Below are positions 16,138 through 24,691 of a DNA stretch of 64,000 nt, in pieces. The position numbers and the translations under genes were made by a program. Each line of letters starts with the position of its first letter. Position 1 is the first letter of the stretch. The stretch is from Verrucomicrobiota bacterium (GTDB lineage: Bacteria > Verrucomicrobiota > Verrucomicrobiia > Opitutales > Opitutaceae). The DNA lies in the NCBI GenBank assembly GCA_023391285.1, contig JAEWBF010000086.1, positions 21,771-85,770 of the forward strand, read 5' to 3'. The notes under the pieces were generated by a model that saw nothing but the letters and a program-made list of their open reading frames with translations, did no database searches and was not told where the DNA came from.

Positions 16138-16565
16138 GGTTGAGAGTTGAGAGATGAGAGCTGTTGTGCGGCGAAGGCGCGGAGAGCGGTGCGGACGGCG
16201 GCGAGCCCGTGACGGCGGGTGGGGGAGAGATTTCGCGAGAGCTGGAGGGTTTCGAGCGGGTCGGTGGTGGTGGCGAGGAGTTCGGCGGGGGTGAGGTCGC
16301 TGTGGAAATCGGTGAGGAGCGTGACGAGGCCGAGGACGACGGGGGAGTCGGCGTCGGGGTGGAAGTGGCAGCGGCCTTCGTGGAGTTGGGAAACGAGCCA
16401 AACGTTTGAAGTGCAGCCCGGGATGCGGTGGGCGGGCGTGCGTTGTTCGGCGGAAAGTTTGGGGCGGCGGCGGGCGCGTTCGACGACCGTGGCGAGGCGT
16501 TCCTGAAGGTCGTCGATGAAGACGAGATCGTCGAGAAGCTGTTGCTGGCGGGCGGTCAAACTCAC
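16134..16565 (-). CDS. SufE/CsdE-family sulfur acceptor protein
   Basis: The product has 143 residues, the usual size. The active-site segment HRIPGCTSNVW places the sulfur-accepting Cys at 51, followed by FHPDADSPVVLGLVTLL and LQLSRNLSPTRRHG, both hallmarks of SufE. It should accept persulfide from a cysteine desulfurase in the cytoplasm. Proximity to tcdA recalls the E. coli csdA-csdE-csdL set, although no desulfurase is nearby. Its last residues (SSLNSQP) come from a heptamer word array. Confidence 0.9.
   Translation of the reverse strand: MSLTARQQQLLDDLVFIDDLQERLATVVERARRRPKLSAEQRTPAHRIPGCTSNVWLVSQLHEGRCHFHPDADSPVVLGLVTLLTDFHSDLTPAELLATTTDPLETLQLSRNLSPTRRHGLAAVRTALRAFAAQQLSSLNSQP
16140..16160. 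repeat. Heptamer word array (TTGAGAG type) at SufE/TatD junction
   Basis: Three units with a 7-base step, TTGAGAG twice and ATGAGAG. It codes for the C-terminal tail of the SufE-like protein and abuts the TatD start codon. Confidence 0.55.
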
Positions 16566-16640
16566 GGGAAGCGCAGGCTGATGAAATCGGCGCTAAAATC
16601 CAATCGAAGTTGGCCGTTAATAGGAGAGACGCGCCGCGCC

Positions 16641-17090
16641 ATGATCGACAATGTGCTCATACCGCTTTCCGGGTTCACCCTGCCGAACGATTTTCCGTGG
16701 AGGGTGCGCTTTATCGCGGCAGTGGACGAGCATTTGCAGCGGTTGCGGGCGACGGGGCACTATGTGCCGGCGCGGTTCTTCGGATATTTTTTCCGCGGGA
16801 ATGTGCCGATGGCGGTGAGTGGAAACTGGACGGTGACGTTGGATTTGCAGCCGCCGGTGTCACAGCTGCCGGAAGTGGTGGACTACGTGACGCAAGGTCA
16901 GTTTTCGATCGCGAGTCCATCGCGAGATCGTTTGCCGGATTACATGTTGATTCACGATCGGCGGGATGGCGCGTGCTGGTTGTGGGGTTTTGATCAAGGG
17001 ATGCGTTTCGTGGAAGCGACGGATCCGGTTTTCGAGGTGGAAGGCGATGGATTGGACGGAGCGAAGGATCCGAAATTTTTGGGGCCGTAA
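16641..17090 (+). CDS. Hypothetical protein
   Basis: The product has 149 residues from ATG 16641, with AGGAGA 12 bases upstream. An earlier in-frame ATG at 16581 would add 20 residues. It is soluble and aromatic-rich (RFFGYFFRGN, GACWLWGFDQGMRFVEA). There is no signal peptide and no motif I recognise. It is divergent from the sufE gene. Codon use matches its neighbours, so it is probably a real native gene. Confidence 0.65.
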   Translation: MIDNVLIPLSGFTLPNDFPWRVRFIAAVDEHLQRLRATGHYVPARFFGYFFRGNVPMAVSGNWTVTLDLQPPVSQLPEVVDYVTQGQFSIASPSRDRLPDYMLIHDRRDGACWLWGFDQGMRFVEATDPVFEVEGDGLDGAKDPKFLGP

Positions 17091-17109
17091 AATGGTGCGT
17101 GTCGTGATT

Positions 17110-17129
17110 GCGCGGTGAGGGCACCGCGC
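17110..17129. repeat. GC palindrome GCGCGGTG/CACCGCGC
   Basis: A perfect 8-bp stem with an AGGG loop lies 20 bases after the hypothetical gene's stop. A second partial GGAGGCGCGG copy about 25 bases on suggests a larger inverted element. It may serve as a terminator. Confidence 0.55.
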
Positions 17130-17210
17130 CTCCAAGGATAGGGACGGAGCGGAGTGGGAGGCGCGGCGGGGGGCTTTTGACGGCCGGCGGAGGTATGCGC
17201 ACGGTGAAGG

Positions 17211-17576
17211 GTGGATCGATTTTCGTTGGTGCCGTGGTTTTGGCGGGCGTTGCGCGGGCATAGCGTGACGTTTGCGGCGCTGTTTGCGTTGGGGATTTTG
17301 GGCGTGTCGGTGGTGGGCTGGTTTCGGCATGTGTTGAGGGAGCTGGGCCTGCCGTGGTGGGTGTGGCTGGTGTTGCCGGCGGTGGGGATCGCGGTGTTGG
17401 CGCGGAAGGAGAAGACGTGGTTGCCGGATCCGGAGCGGAGGCGGCGGTGGGCACGCGCGGTGATGGCGGTGGCGATTGCGGCGGTGATGCTGATGGCGAA
17501 GTTTTCGCCGAAGCAGCCGGAGCCGGTGAGGAAGGCGGGGGAGCCGCAGGGGCGGGCGCGGGTGCAGGGGCGGTGA
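17211..17576 (+). CDS. Small membrane protein, unknown function
   Basis: The product has 121 residues, with GTG start at 17211. Predicted helices lie at about 20-40, 48-63 and 81-97, with a positively charged tail. Nothing identifies a family. A start further upstream is not available in frame. It is followed 97 bases later by the glycosyltransferase-like gene on the same strand. Confidence 0.5.
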   Translation: MDRFSLVPWFWRALRGHSVTFAALFALGILGVSVVGWFRHVLRELGLPWWVWLVLPAVGIAVLARKEKTWLPDPERRRRWARAVMAVAIAAVMLMAKFSPKQPEPVRKAGEPQGRARVQGR

Positions 17577-17672
17577 AAGACGTGGAGCGGGAACGACTTT
17601 GACGCGGCGGAACGATTACGGTTGAGCTGCGCGCGTGAGACTCGATCTGCGCGGCTACGCGAACAACGTGCG

Positions 17673-19205
17673 ATGAAGAGGCTAGTGGAAGCTTCCGAGC
17701 GACTGCTGGCGCGACGCGCGGCGGGATGGGTGCTGCTGGCGGTGGTCGCGCTGGTCTATCTGGCGGCGTATCGGCTGCACGATCTGTATCCGGGAATTGG
17801 CGACGGGGCGAATCGCGACGGCTGGTGGACGTGGTCGGACCAGTTGAAGTATTTGCGTCAGGCGGAGGCGATTGCGGCCGGAGAGGTGAATGCGGAGACC
17901 TATTTCTATCCGCTGGGGTATTCGCTGCTGGCGGCGCCGTTTGTGAGGTGGATGCCGGCGCACGCATTTTTGTTGCCGGACCTAGCGTTGGTCTTGGGGG
18001 CGGCGGCGATGTGGTGGAAGCTGGGGCGGCGGTGGTTGAGTGCGGCGGAAGTGTTGGGCGTGGGAGTCGTGTTTGTGGTGACGCACTCGTGGCTGCTGGC
18101 CGATTCGGTGGTCGTGCCGTGGAATACGTTGGCGACGCAGTTGACGATGTTGGCGGGGGTGTGGGTGGTCGTGAGAGATGAGCCGCTGGCTGGCGCGGGC
18201 GGACGCGAAGGACGGCGCGTGTGGATTTTGGCGGGGTTGGCGGCGGCGACGTATTGGGTGCGGCCGGTGGATGTGGTGGCGTTTGGGCCGTTGCTGGCGT
18301 GGGCGGTGTGGCGAATTCCCACTTGGTGGGGACGAGTGCGATGTGGGGTGGCTGCGGGTTTGGTGATGACCGTGGCCTGGGCGATGGTGGGCGGGCTGAA
18401 TCTGAAAGTATTTGGGAGTTGGCGGACGCCGTATGAAGCGGCTTCGATGGAGACGGTTGGGTTTTTCGGGTATCCGGTAAGCTATAAGTTCTTCTGGTTA
18501 TTTTTGGAGGGGATGCCGCTGTTTGGGGAGGTGGAGCCGGGATTGTTGTGGCGGTATCCGTGGATGTGGTGGGTGGTGCCGGCGGCGGTGTGGTGGGTGA
18601 GGAAGGACGGTGGCGGGGGGGCGGCAGCCGTGGGCGCGGTGGGAGTGAACGCGTTGGTGTATTTGAATTACAATGACCTCACACCGGCGGGGATTTATCG
18701 GTTCACGCTGATTCACTATGTCGCATGGTGGTTTCCGCTGATGTTCCTCGCGGTGGTGGCGGCGGCGAAGAGCGTAGCGGTGGAAGGTGGAGCGAGGAGT
18801 TTCGGGAAGTGGGCGGTGGCCGGTCTGGTCGTGGTCGTGATGGGCGCGGGGGTGCGACTCGAACCACGCGTGGTGGGAGTGCGCGAGGAGGCTGGCGGGG
18901 GATGGCGGTTACCGGGCGAGCGGCCGGTGTTGGTCTGGGCGCGCGAGGAGGCGGTCGAGCGCGTGAAGGCGTTGAGATTGGACGGGCAGGCGTTGGTCGA
19001 GCCGTCGCAGTATCTGGTGCCTTATGTGCCTTCGGATTTGAAGGTGCTGCTGGGGAGAAAAGCGCGCGGGGAAATGTTAACGATGGCGGAGGGCGGACGG
19101 ATAGAAGGAGAGGTGGAGGTGGGGAGGTTGGCGTGGACTTGGCGGATCAGTTTCGATCGCGTGCGCAAGGCGGGGCGGTGGGTGATGTGGCACGCGGGGT
19201 GGTGA
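17673..19205 (+). CDS. Polytopic membrane protein, GT-C/ArnT-like glycosyltransferase candidate
   Basis: The product has 510 residues from ATG 17673, with ten or so hydrophobic helices. After the first helix a loop contains Asp residues (DGANRDGWWTWSDQLKY), the layout of GT-C glycosyltransferases of the PMT/ArnT group, which use lipid-phosphate sugars. The soluble C-terminal part (about 415-510) is uncharacterised. The family call rests on architecture only. No cell-wall or LPS genes flank it. Confidence 0.65.
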   Translation: MKRLVEASERLLARRAAGWVLLAVVALVYLAAYRLHDLYPGIGDGANRDGWWTWSDQLKYLRQAEAIAAGEVNAETYFYPLGYSLLAAPFVRWMPAHAFLLPDLALVLGAAAMWWKLGRRWLSAAEVLGVGVVFVVTHSWLLADSVVVPWNTLATQLTMLAGVWVVVRDEPLAGAGGREGRRVWILAGLAAATYWVRPVDVVAFGPLLAWAVWRIPTWWGRVRCGVAAGLVMTVAWAMVGGLNLKVFGSWRTPYEAASMETVGFFGYPVSYKFFWLFLEGMPLFGEVEPGLLWRYPWMWWVVPAAVWWVRKDGGGGAAAVGAVGVNALVYLNYNDLTPAGIYRFTLIHYVAWWFPLMFLAVVAAAKSVAVEGGARSFGKWAVAGLVVVVMGAGVRLEPRVVGVREEAGGGWRLPGERPVLVWAREEAVERVKALRLDGQALVEPSQYLVPYVPSDLKVLLGRKARGEMLTMAEGGRIEGEVEVGRLAWTWRISFDRVRKAGRWVMWHAGW

Positions 19206-19206
19206 G

Positions 19207-19242
19207 GGGAGAAAGAGAAAGATAAAGAGGAAAGAGAAAGAT
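19207..19242. repeat. Purine-rich hexamer array (GAGAAA type)
   Basis: About six units close to GAGAAA, GATAAA and similar fill the gap between two convergent genes. It looks like the heptamer arrays but with a 6-base step. Confidence 0.5.
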
Positions 19243-19245
19243 GGA

Positions 19246-21228
19246 TCAGGGGGCGAGGGGAGGCATGGGGAGGTCGAGGGCGGCCGCGGTGGCCCGAAGG
19301 AGTTCGGCTTCGGAGATCGAGACGGAGCCGTTGGCGCTGACGACGTGGGCGGCGGCGAGGAGCGTGCGGTGTTTGATGGGCAGGCTCGCGGCGGAGAGTT
19401 TGTCGAGGGCGCTGTCGAACGTGGTGAGATCAGCGGACGAGGCGGCGAGGGCGAGTTGAGGCTCGATGAGTTTCAGTTGGGCGGCGCCGGTGGCGAAGGC
19501 GGTGCGGGCTTCGTCTTCGTTGGCGGTGGCGACGTGGGCGAGGGTGGAAAGGACGGTCGCGATCTCGCGAACGAGGGCGTTGAAGGAGTGGTATTGAACC
19601 GTGGCGGACTTGGGCGAGCGGCCGAGCGCGAGGGTGCGCGTGAGGAGTTTTTGGACGGCGTATTCGAACGGCGATACGTGGGCGTCGGCGTGGACGAGTT
19701 CGTCGAGCGTGGTGAGAAAAGGATCCAGTGCGGAGCGCGGGAGTGAGCGGAGGGCGGGCAGTGTGAGTTGAACGAGCGGGAGCTTGTGTTCCGCGCGGAT
19801 GGCGCGGAGGTCGGGCGCGAGGCGATCGAGGGTAGCGAGGATTTGGGAGCCGGCGTGTTGGGCGACGAGGGAGCGCTGGCGCTGGCGGAGTGCAGGATCG
19901 TCGGCGAGGAGAAGCGCGTAGAGGAGGGCGGGTGCGTCGGTTTCGGAGTGCGCGGCGTCGCGGAGAAGTGGAGGAACGGAGGCGAGGAGGGTTTCGGCGG
20001 AAGTGACCTGGTCGGGGGTGAGCGTGCCGATCGCAGCGATCGCGGCGGCGGCGGAGAACGTTTCGAGTTTCGGGGGTTGGGTTTTGGGTTGGAGTTTTGG
20101 CGGGTGGAGGCCGGCGGAGACGAAGGATTCCGAGGAGACGTCGACCTTTTCGGGGGGCGTGAACATCTGGCCGTCGAAATTGGGGTCGATGGCGCGGATG
20201 CGTTCGGCGAGCGGCGGGTGCGTGGACCAGAGCCCGGTGAAGCCGGAGCGGAAACTTTGGGCGAAGAAGAAGTGGCCGATCGCGGCGGCTTTGCTGGTTT
20301 GGAGGCGGGAGCCGAGGGCGTAGCCGCCGATTTTCTTCAAGGCGCCGGCGATGCCGTTGGGGTTGCGCGTGAATTGGACGGCGGAGGCGTCGGCGAGGTA
20401 TTCACGTTGTCGTGACACGGCGGCCTGGATGAGGCGGCCGAAGAAGAAGCCGATGTAGCCGATGATGAGGAGGGCGAGGCCGGCGAAGACGATGAACGCG
20501 AGGATGCCGCCGGAGTTTTTATTGCGTCCGGAGCTGCGGGGGACGCGCGTGTAGCGGAGCGACCAAAGGATACCGCGGCCGGCGAGTCCGAGGACGAGGA
20601 TGCCGAAGAGGAGCGCGGTGAGGCGGAGGTTGAGCCGCATGTCGCCGTTGAGGATGTGGCTGAACTCGTGAGCGACGACGCCCTGGAGTTCGTCGCGGGT
20701 GAGTTTCTCGAGCGTGCCGCGGGTGACGGCGACGACGGCATCGGAGGTGGTGAGGCCGGCGGCGAAGGCGTTGATGGCCGGCTCGTCGTCGAGGATGTAG
20801 ACGGCGGGGACGGGCGTGCCGGAGGCGATGGCCATTTCTTCGACGACGTTGAGGAGGCGGCGCTCGCGAAGGTCGGTGGTTTGCGGCGAGACGCGGCGGG
20901 CCTTGACGCTCTCGGCAACGGCGGAGCCGCCGGCGGAGAACTGCGACCACTTCGCGAGGGAGGCGAGGCCGACGATCGCAATCGTGGCGGCGGAGACGCC
21001 GAGGAGGAGGGGAAGGTGGAGGAGTTGAGAGTTGAGGGGTGAGAGTTGAGTGTCGGGAGCGTAGCCGTAATCTGAATACGCGGCGGCTTGTTGGGCGTTG
21101 AAGAAGCGGAGGCCAATGATGGCGGCGAAGTAAGCGGCGGCGATGGTGCCGAGGACGGCGAGGACGAAGAGCACGACGAGACGCGTCGTGCGTTTTTTCG
21201 CGCGGGCTTGGGCTTCGAAGAAGTCCAT
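19246..21228 (-). CDS. M48-family membrane zinc metalloprotease (HtpX-like)
   Basis: The product has 660 residues. Two helices (16-40 and 70-90) precede the catalytic domain with zinc motif HEFSH at 187-191 and further helices at about 203-225 and 250-275. A later EYLADASAVQF segment supplies the third zinc ligand. Residues from about 350 form an extra helical domain absent from HtpX. It should act at the inner membrane on misfolded proteins. It lies just downstream of lemA, a common pairing. Residues 60-70 (QLSPLNSQLL) and a later Pro/Lys/Gln stretch (about 378-389) are encoded by heptamer word arrays. Confidence 0.88.
   Translation of the reverse strand: MDFFEAQARAKKRTTRLVVLFVLAVLGTIAAAYFAAIIGLRFFNAQQAAAYSDYGYAPDTQLSPLNSQLLHLPLLLGVSAATIAIVGLASLAKWSQFSAGGSAVAESVKARRVSPQTTDLRERRLLNVVEEMAIASGTPVPAVYILDDEPAINAFAAGLTTSDAVVAVTRGTLEKLTRDELQGVVAHEFSHILNGDMRLNLRLTALLFGILVLGLAGRGILWSLRYTRVPRSSGRNKNSGGILAFIVFAGLALLIIGYIGFFFGRLIQAAVSRQREYLADASAVQFTRNPNGIAGALKKIGGYALGSRLQTSKAAAIGHFFFAQSFRSGFTGLWSTHPPLAERIRAIDPNFDGQMFTPPEKVDVSSESFVSAGLHPPKLQPKTQPPKLETFSAAAAIAAIGTLTPDQVTSAETLLASVPPLLRDAAHSETDAPALLYALLLADDPALRQRQRSLVAQHAGSQILATLDRLAPDLRAIRAEHKLPLVQLTLPALRSLPRSALDPFLTTLDELVHADAHVSPFEYAVQKLLTRTLALGRSPKSATVQYHSFNALVREIATVLSTLAHVATANEDEARTAFATGAAQLKLIEPQLALAASSADLTTFDSALDKLSAASLPIKHRTLLAAAHVVSANGSVSISEAELLRATAAALDLPMPPLAP
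20065..20100. repeat. Heptamer word array (GGGTTTT type) inside M48 gene
   Basis: Five units with a 7-base step, for example GGGGGTT and GGGTTTT. It is translated as a Pro/Lys/Gln-rich linker between the protease domain and the extra C-terminal domain. Confidence 0.6.
21025..21052. repeat. Heptamer word array (TTGAGAG type) inside M48 gene
   Basis: Four units with a 7-base step, such as TTGAGAG and GTGAGAG. It encodes an SPLNSQL-like loop between the first two helices, almost the same peptide as in the TatD and SufE arrays. Confidence 0.65.
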
Positions 21229-21239
21229 GTGCGGCTAGC

Positions 21240-21267
21240 CTAGAGCTGAGAGCTTAGAGCCCAGAGC
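21240..21267. repeat. Heptamer word array (AGAGC type) between lemA and M48 gene
   Basis: Four units with a 7-base step, for example CTAGAGC and TGAGAGC, in the 74-base spacer immediately upstream of the protease start. Confidence 0.6.
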
Positions 21268-21302
21268 TGGAAAGACGGCTCACCCGGAGGGTTCGCGCGA
21301 AC

Positions 21303-21902
21303 TTAGGTGAACTGGACTTTCGGAGCGTTGCGCTCGGTGGGGTCGTCGATCTTGAAGAGCTCGGCGGGATGGAAGCCAAACATGCCGGCGAAGATGATGT
21401 TGGGGAAGGTTTCGCGAGCGGTGTTGTAGGTCATGACGCTGTCGTTGTAGGCCTGCCGGGCGAAGGAGATTTTGTTCTCGGTCGAAGTGAGCTCCTCGGT
21501 CAGTTGGGCCATGTTTTGGTTGGCTTTCAGGTCCGGGTAGGCTTCGGAGACGACCATGAGGCGCGAGAGGGCACCGGTGAGACCGGTTTCGGCGCTGGCG
21601 AGGTTCCGGACGGCGTTGGCGTCGGCGGGGTTGGCGGCGGCGGACTGGGCGGCGGCGGCGGCGATGTTGCGGGCCTTGATGACGGCTTCGAGGGTTTCGC
21701 GTTCGTGTTTGAGGTAACCCTTCGCGATCTCGACGAGGTTCGGGATGAGATCGTAGCGGCGCTTCAGTTGGACGTCGATTTGCGCGAAGGCGTTTTTGAA
21801 GCGGTTGCGGAGGGCGACGAGGGAGTTGTAGATGCCAACGGCCCAGAGGCCGAGCACGAGGAGGAGGGCGGCGAGGATGCCGAGGACAACGAGTGCGCTC
21901 AT
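21303..21902 (-). CDS. lemA: LemA family protein
   Basis: The product has 199 residues from ATG 21902. One N-terminal helix (VLGILAALLLVLGLWAV) is followed by the LemA signature YNSLVALRNRFKNAFAQID and RRYDLIPNLVEIAKGY, and a late YNDSVMTYN segment. LemA is an inner-membrane-anchored helical protein of poorly defined role, often encoded with M48 proteases or TPM-domain proteins, as here. Confidence 0.93.
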   Translation of the reverse strand: MSALVVLGILAALLLVLGLWAVGIYNSLVALRNRFKNAFAQIDVQLKRRYDLIPNLVEIAKGYLKHERETLEAVIKARNIAAAAAQSAAANPADANAVRNLASAETGLTGALSRLMVVSEAYPDLKANQNMAQLTEELTSTENKISFARQAYNDSVMTYNTARETFPNIIFAGMFGFHPAELFKIDDPTERNAPKVQFT

Positions 21903-22022
21903 GATGGGGAAGGATTTGGAAACGAGTCGAACCGTGCGATGTCGCAGAGCGTGGTGCGAGTAGGAACGATTTACAACGCGGTTGATTGTTTCCAGCGGGA
22001 GCAGCAAGTTGGGCGGGCTGTG

Positions 22023-24638
22023 ATGCGCTTCCGCTTTCTGATGATTTTGCTGCTTGGCTGGGTTGCAGCGGAGGGGCGTGCGCAAACGCCGTTGAATGTG
22101 GCGGCGCCGCTGTCGGTGCCGCGCGCGGAGGGGGTCACGCGCGGTGAGGACGCGATGTCGCTGACCGCCGCGGAGCGGGCGCAGGAGCTTGGATTTTCAT
22201 CGGCGGCGGAGGCGATTTACCGGCAGTTGCTCGAGCGCGGAGGGTCGCAGGCGGAGGCCGCGACGATGGGGCTGGCGACGGCGTTGCTGGATCAGGGGCG
22301 CGGGGCGGAAGCGGAGCGGGTGCTGCACGCGTTCGAAGGGCAGCGAACGGCGGCGTGGCATTTGCGAAAAGGGTTGGCGGCGTGGCAGCAGGGGTTTTTG
22401 ACGACGGCGAAAAACGAGCGCGACGCGACGCGGCCGAACGAGCTGACGCCGACGGAGCGCGGGTGGCATTTTTTCCTGCAAGGACTGATCGCGATCAGCG
22501 ATGGCGAGCCGGACAAGGCGGCGGTGTTGTTTGGGCAGGCGGCGGAAGCGACGCCCTCGGCGCCGGCGCGGGCGCAGTTTCAATTGAAGCAGGAGCAGTT
22601 GCGGCTGCGGCGCGGACAAGTGACGGAGGCGAGTCTCGCGTCGGCGCGTCGCAACATGGACGAGTTTTCCGGGCGAGCTCGTGGTTATCAATGGACGCGC
22701 ATCTATGCGGCGATGCTGGACGAACTTGGCCGCAAGGCCGAGGCGGCACAGGTATTGGAAAGGCAATTACAGGCGATGCCGGCGGAGGAGCGGACGGAAG
22801 GCGATGAAACGCGGCTGTTGCTCGGGTTGATTGCAGGAGGTGAGCAGGGGGCGGGAAGGGCGGCGTTGGAGCGATTGCTGGAAAGTGGAAGCGACCGGGG
22901 GAAGCAGCGGGTGGCGCTGCAGCTGCTCGCGCGGGCGTCGGGGCAGAATCCGCAGCGGTCGAATTTCAAGCGGCTGCTCGATCGGCTGATCGACGGTGCG
23001 GCGCCGCATCCGTTGTTGGAGGATTTGTTGTTGTATCGGGCGCAAGTGGTGTTGGCGGCGGCGCGGGCAGGCGGCGCGAGCAGCGGATATGCGGCGGCCG
23101 AGGAGGATGCGCGGGCGCTGCTGCAGCGGTTTCCGGGGTCGCCGTTGAAGGCGCACGCGTATGCGGTGTTGATGCAGGCGGCATGGGAGCAACGGCGTTA
23201 TCGAACGGCGGCGGACAATGCGGTGCGGGCGCGGGCGGAGTTGCCAGCGGGGCCCGAGCGGGCGGCGCTGGGACTGTTGATTGCGGAGGCCTGGTTTCGG
23301 GCGCGCGATTATCGGAGTGCGGCGGACGCGTATGCCGCGGCGATCGCGGAGCGTCCGCCTGGGGTGGATACAGGAGATTTGCTGTTTCAGCAGATGCTGG
23401 CGGAGATTGAAGCGGGCGCGCCCGAGACGGCGGCGGCGATGTTGGACGAGTTGGCGAAAAGTCCGGCGCTGGATCTGGAGAATCGCTGGCAGGCGGAGTG
23501 GAATCTGGCGCGGGCGCTGCAAGTTCGAGGGCGGACGGTGGAGGCGTATGAACGCGTGAGCCGGCTCATGGCGGAGGGGATCGAGGGCGCACGCGGATTG
23601 GCGCCGGAGTTGCGGGCGCGGATGGCGTGGTTGCAGGCGCGACTCGCGTCGTCGGCGGGCCGCCCGGAGCAGACGTTGCAATTGGTGGAAGGATTTGGAG
23701 CGGTGCTGGAAGGCGTGTCGCCGACGTTGCGAGGTGAGATCGCGAGCTCGGCGGCGTTGTTGCGGGCCGAAGCGAATTTCGCGTTGGAGCGGGATGAGGC
23801 GGCGTTGGAGATTCTGCAGAAGTTGCGCGTAGATTTTCCGTCGTCGGACGCGGCGATCTCGTCGTATTTCCTCGAGGCGGATCATTACGCGGTGCAGGAC
23901 AAGGCGGCGGAAGCGCAGCAATTGCTGACGAAGCTCGCGGAGGATTTTCCGAACAGCGCGTATGCGCCCTTCGCGTTGTTGCAGGCGGCGCGGCAGGCGG
24001 AGCGGCGTGGGCAGGAGGCGAATTTGAAGGAGGCGAACCGGTTGATCGAGGATCTGGTCGGGAAGTATCCGCGCAGTGAGTTGGTGTTCGCGGCGCGAAT
24101 GAAGCAGGGGGACCTGTTGCGGAAGTTGAACGATTTTCCGGCGGCGCAGCGCGTGTATGAGGAGGTGGTGAATCGTTTTCCGCAGCGAAGGGACGTGGCG
24201 CTGGCGCAGCTGGCGCTGGCGGAGACGCACAATGCGCAATCGGCGAACGAGCCGAGTCATGTGGAAAGTGCATTGCTGCTGTTCGAGCACGTGCGCGATC
24301 GGATCGATGCGCCGGTCGACGCGCGGGTGGAGGCGGGGTTTAACCTGGGGTTTCTCCATGCGCGGCGTGGGCGCGCGGCGAAGGCGGAGGAAGTGTGGTG
24401 GCGGGACGTGGTGAACGAATTTCTGCTCACGCCGGAGCAAGCGCGGCAGTTGAGCGACAAAGGACGATATTGGATGACGCGGACGCTGCTGGAGCTCGGG
24501 ACGCTCTATGAGCAGCAGGAGAAACTGGATCAGGCGAAAGAAGCGTGGTCGCTGGTCCTGGAGGCAAAGCTCGGCTACGGCGAGGCGCTGGCGAAGGCGC
24601 GGCTCGCGCGATTTGGGGCGGCGGGAGCTGCGCTATGA
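22023..24638 (+). CDS. Secreted tetratricopeptide-repeat protein of an Exb/Tol-like operon
   Basis: The product has 871 residues from ATG 22023, with a signal peptide (FLMILLLGWVAAEGRAQ). The rest is a chain of helical TPR-like repeats; AEAIYRQLLERGG, AALEILQKLRVDFPSSDA and AAQRVYEEVVNRFPQ are typical. It probably works in the periplasm as a scaffold. It is first in a four-gene run with ExbB-, ExbD- and TonB-like proteins, so it may link that energy-transducing complex to the envelope, as in gliding or TonB-like systems with TPR partners. Confidence 0.85.
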   Translation: MRFRFLMILLLGWVAAEGRAQTPLNVAAPLSVPRAEGVTRGEDAMSLTAAERAQELGFSSAAEAIYRQLLERGGSQAEAATMGLATALLDQGRGAEAERVLHAFEGQRTAAWHLRKGLAAWQQGFLTTAKNERDATRPNELTPTERGWHFFLQGLIAISDGEPDKAAVLFGQAAEATPSAPARAQFQLKQEQLRLRRGQVTEASLASARRNMDEFSGRARGYQWTRIYAAMLDELGRKAEAAQVLERQLQAMPAEERTEGDETRLLLGLIAGGEQGAGRAALERLLESGSDRGKQRVALQLLARASGQNPQRSNFKRLLDRLIDGAAPHPLLEDLLLYRAQVVLAAARAGGASSGYAAAEEDARALLQRFPGSPLKAHAYAVLMQAAWEQRRYRTAADNAVRARAELPAGPERAALGLLIAEAWFRARDYRSAADAYAAAIAERPPGVDTGDLLFQQMLAEIEAGAPETAAAMLDELAKSPALDLENRWQAEWNLARALQVRGRTVEAYERVSRLMAEGIEGARGLAPELRARMAWLQARLASSAGRPEQTLQLVEGFGAVLEGVSPTLRGEIASSAALLRAEANFALERDEAALEILQKLRVDFPSSDAAISSYFLEADHYAVQDKAAEAQQLLTKLAEDFPNSAYAPFALLQAARQAERRGQEANLKEANRLIEDLVGKYPRSELVFAARMKQGDLLRKLNDFPAAQRVYEEVVNRFPQRRDVALAQLALAETHNAQSANEPSHVESALLLFEHVRDRIDAPVDARVEAGFNLGFLHARRGRAAKAEEVWWRDVVNEFLLTPEQARQLSDKGRYWMTRTLLELGTLYEQQEKLDQAKEAWSLVLEAKLGYGEALAKARLARFGAAGAAL

Positions 24639-24691
24639 ACGATGCGTTTGGCATTTACGCTCGGGGTTGAACGGGCTCTAAGGACGGAGCG

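Noticed and set aside
21369..22022. Upstream part of the long frame that ends in the TPR protein
   Set aside because: This part is antisense to lemA; the signal peptide starts at ATG 22023.
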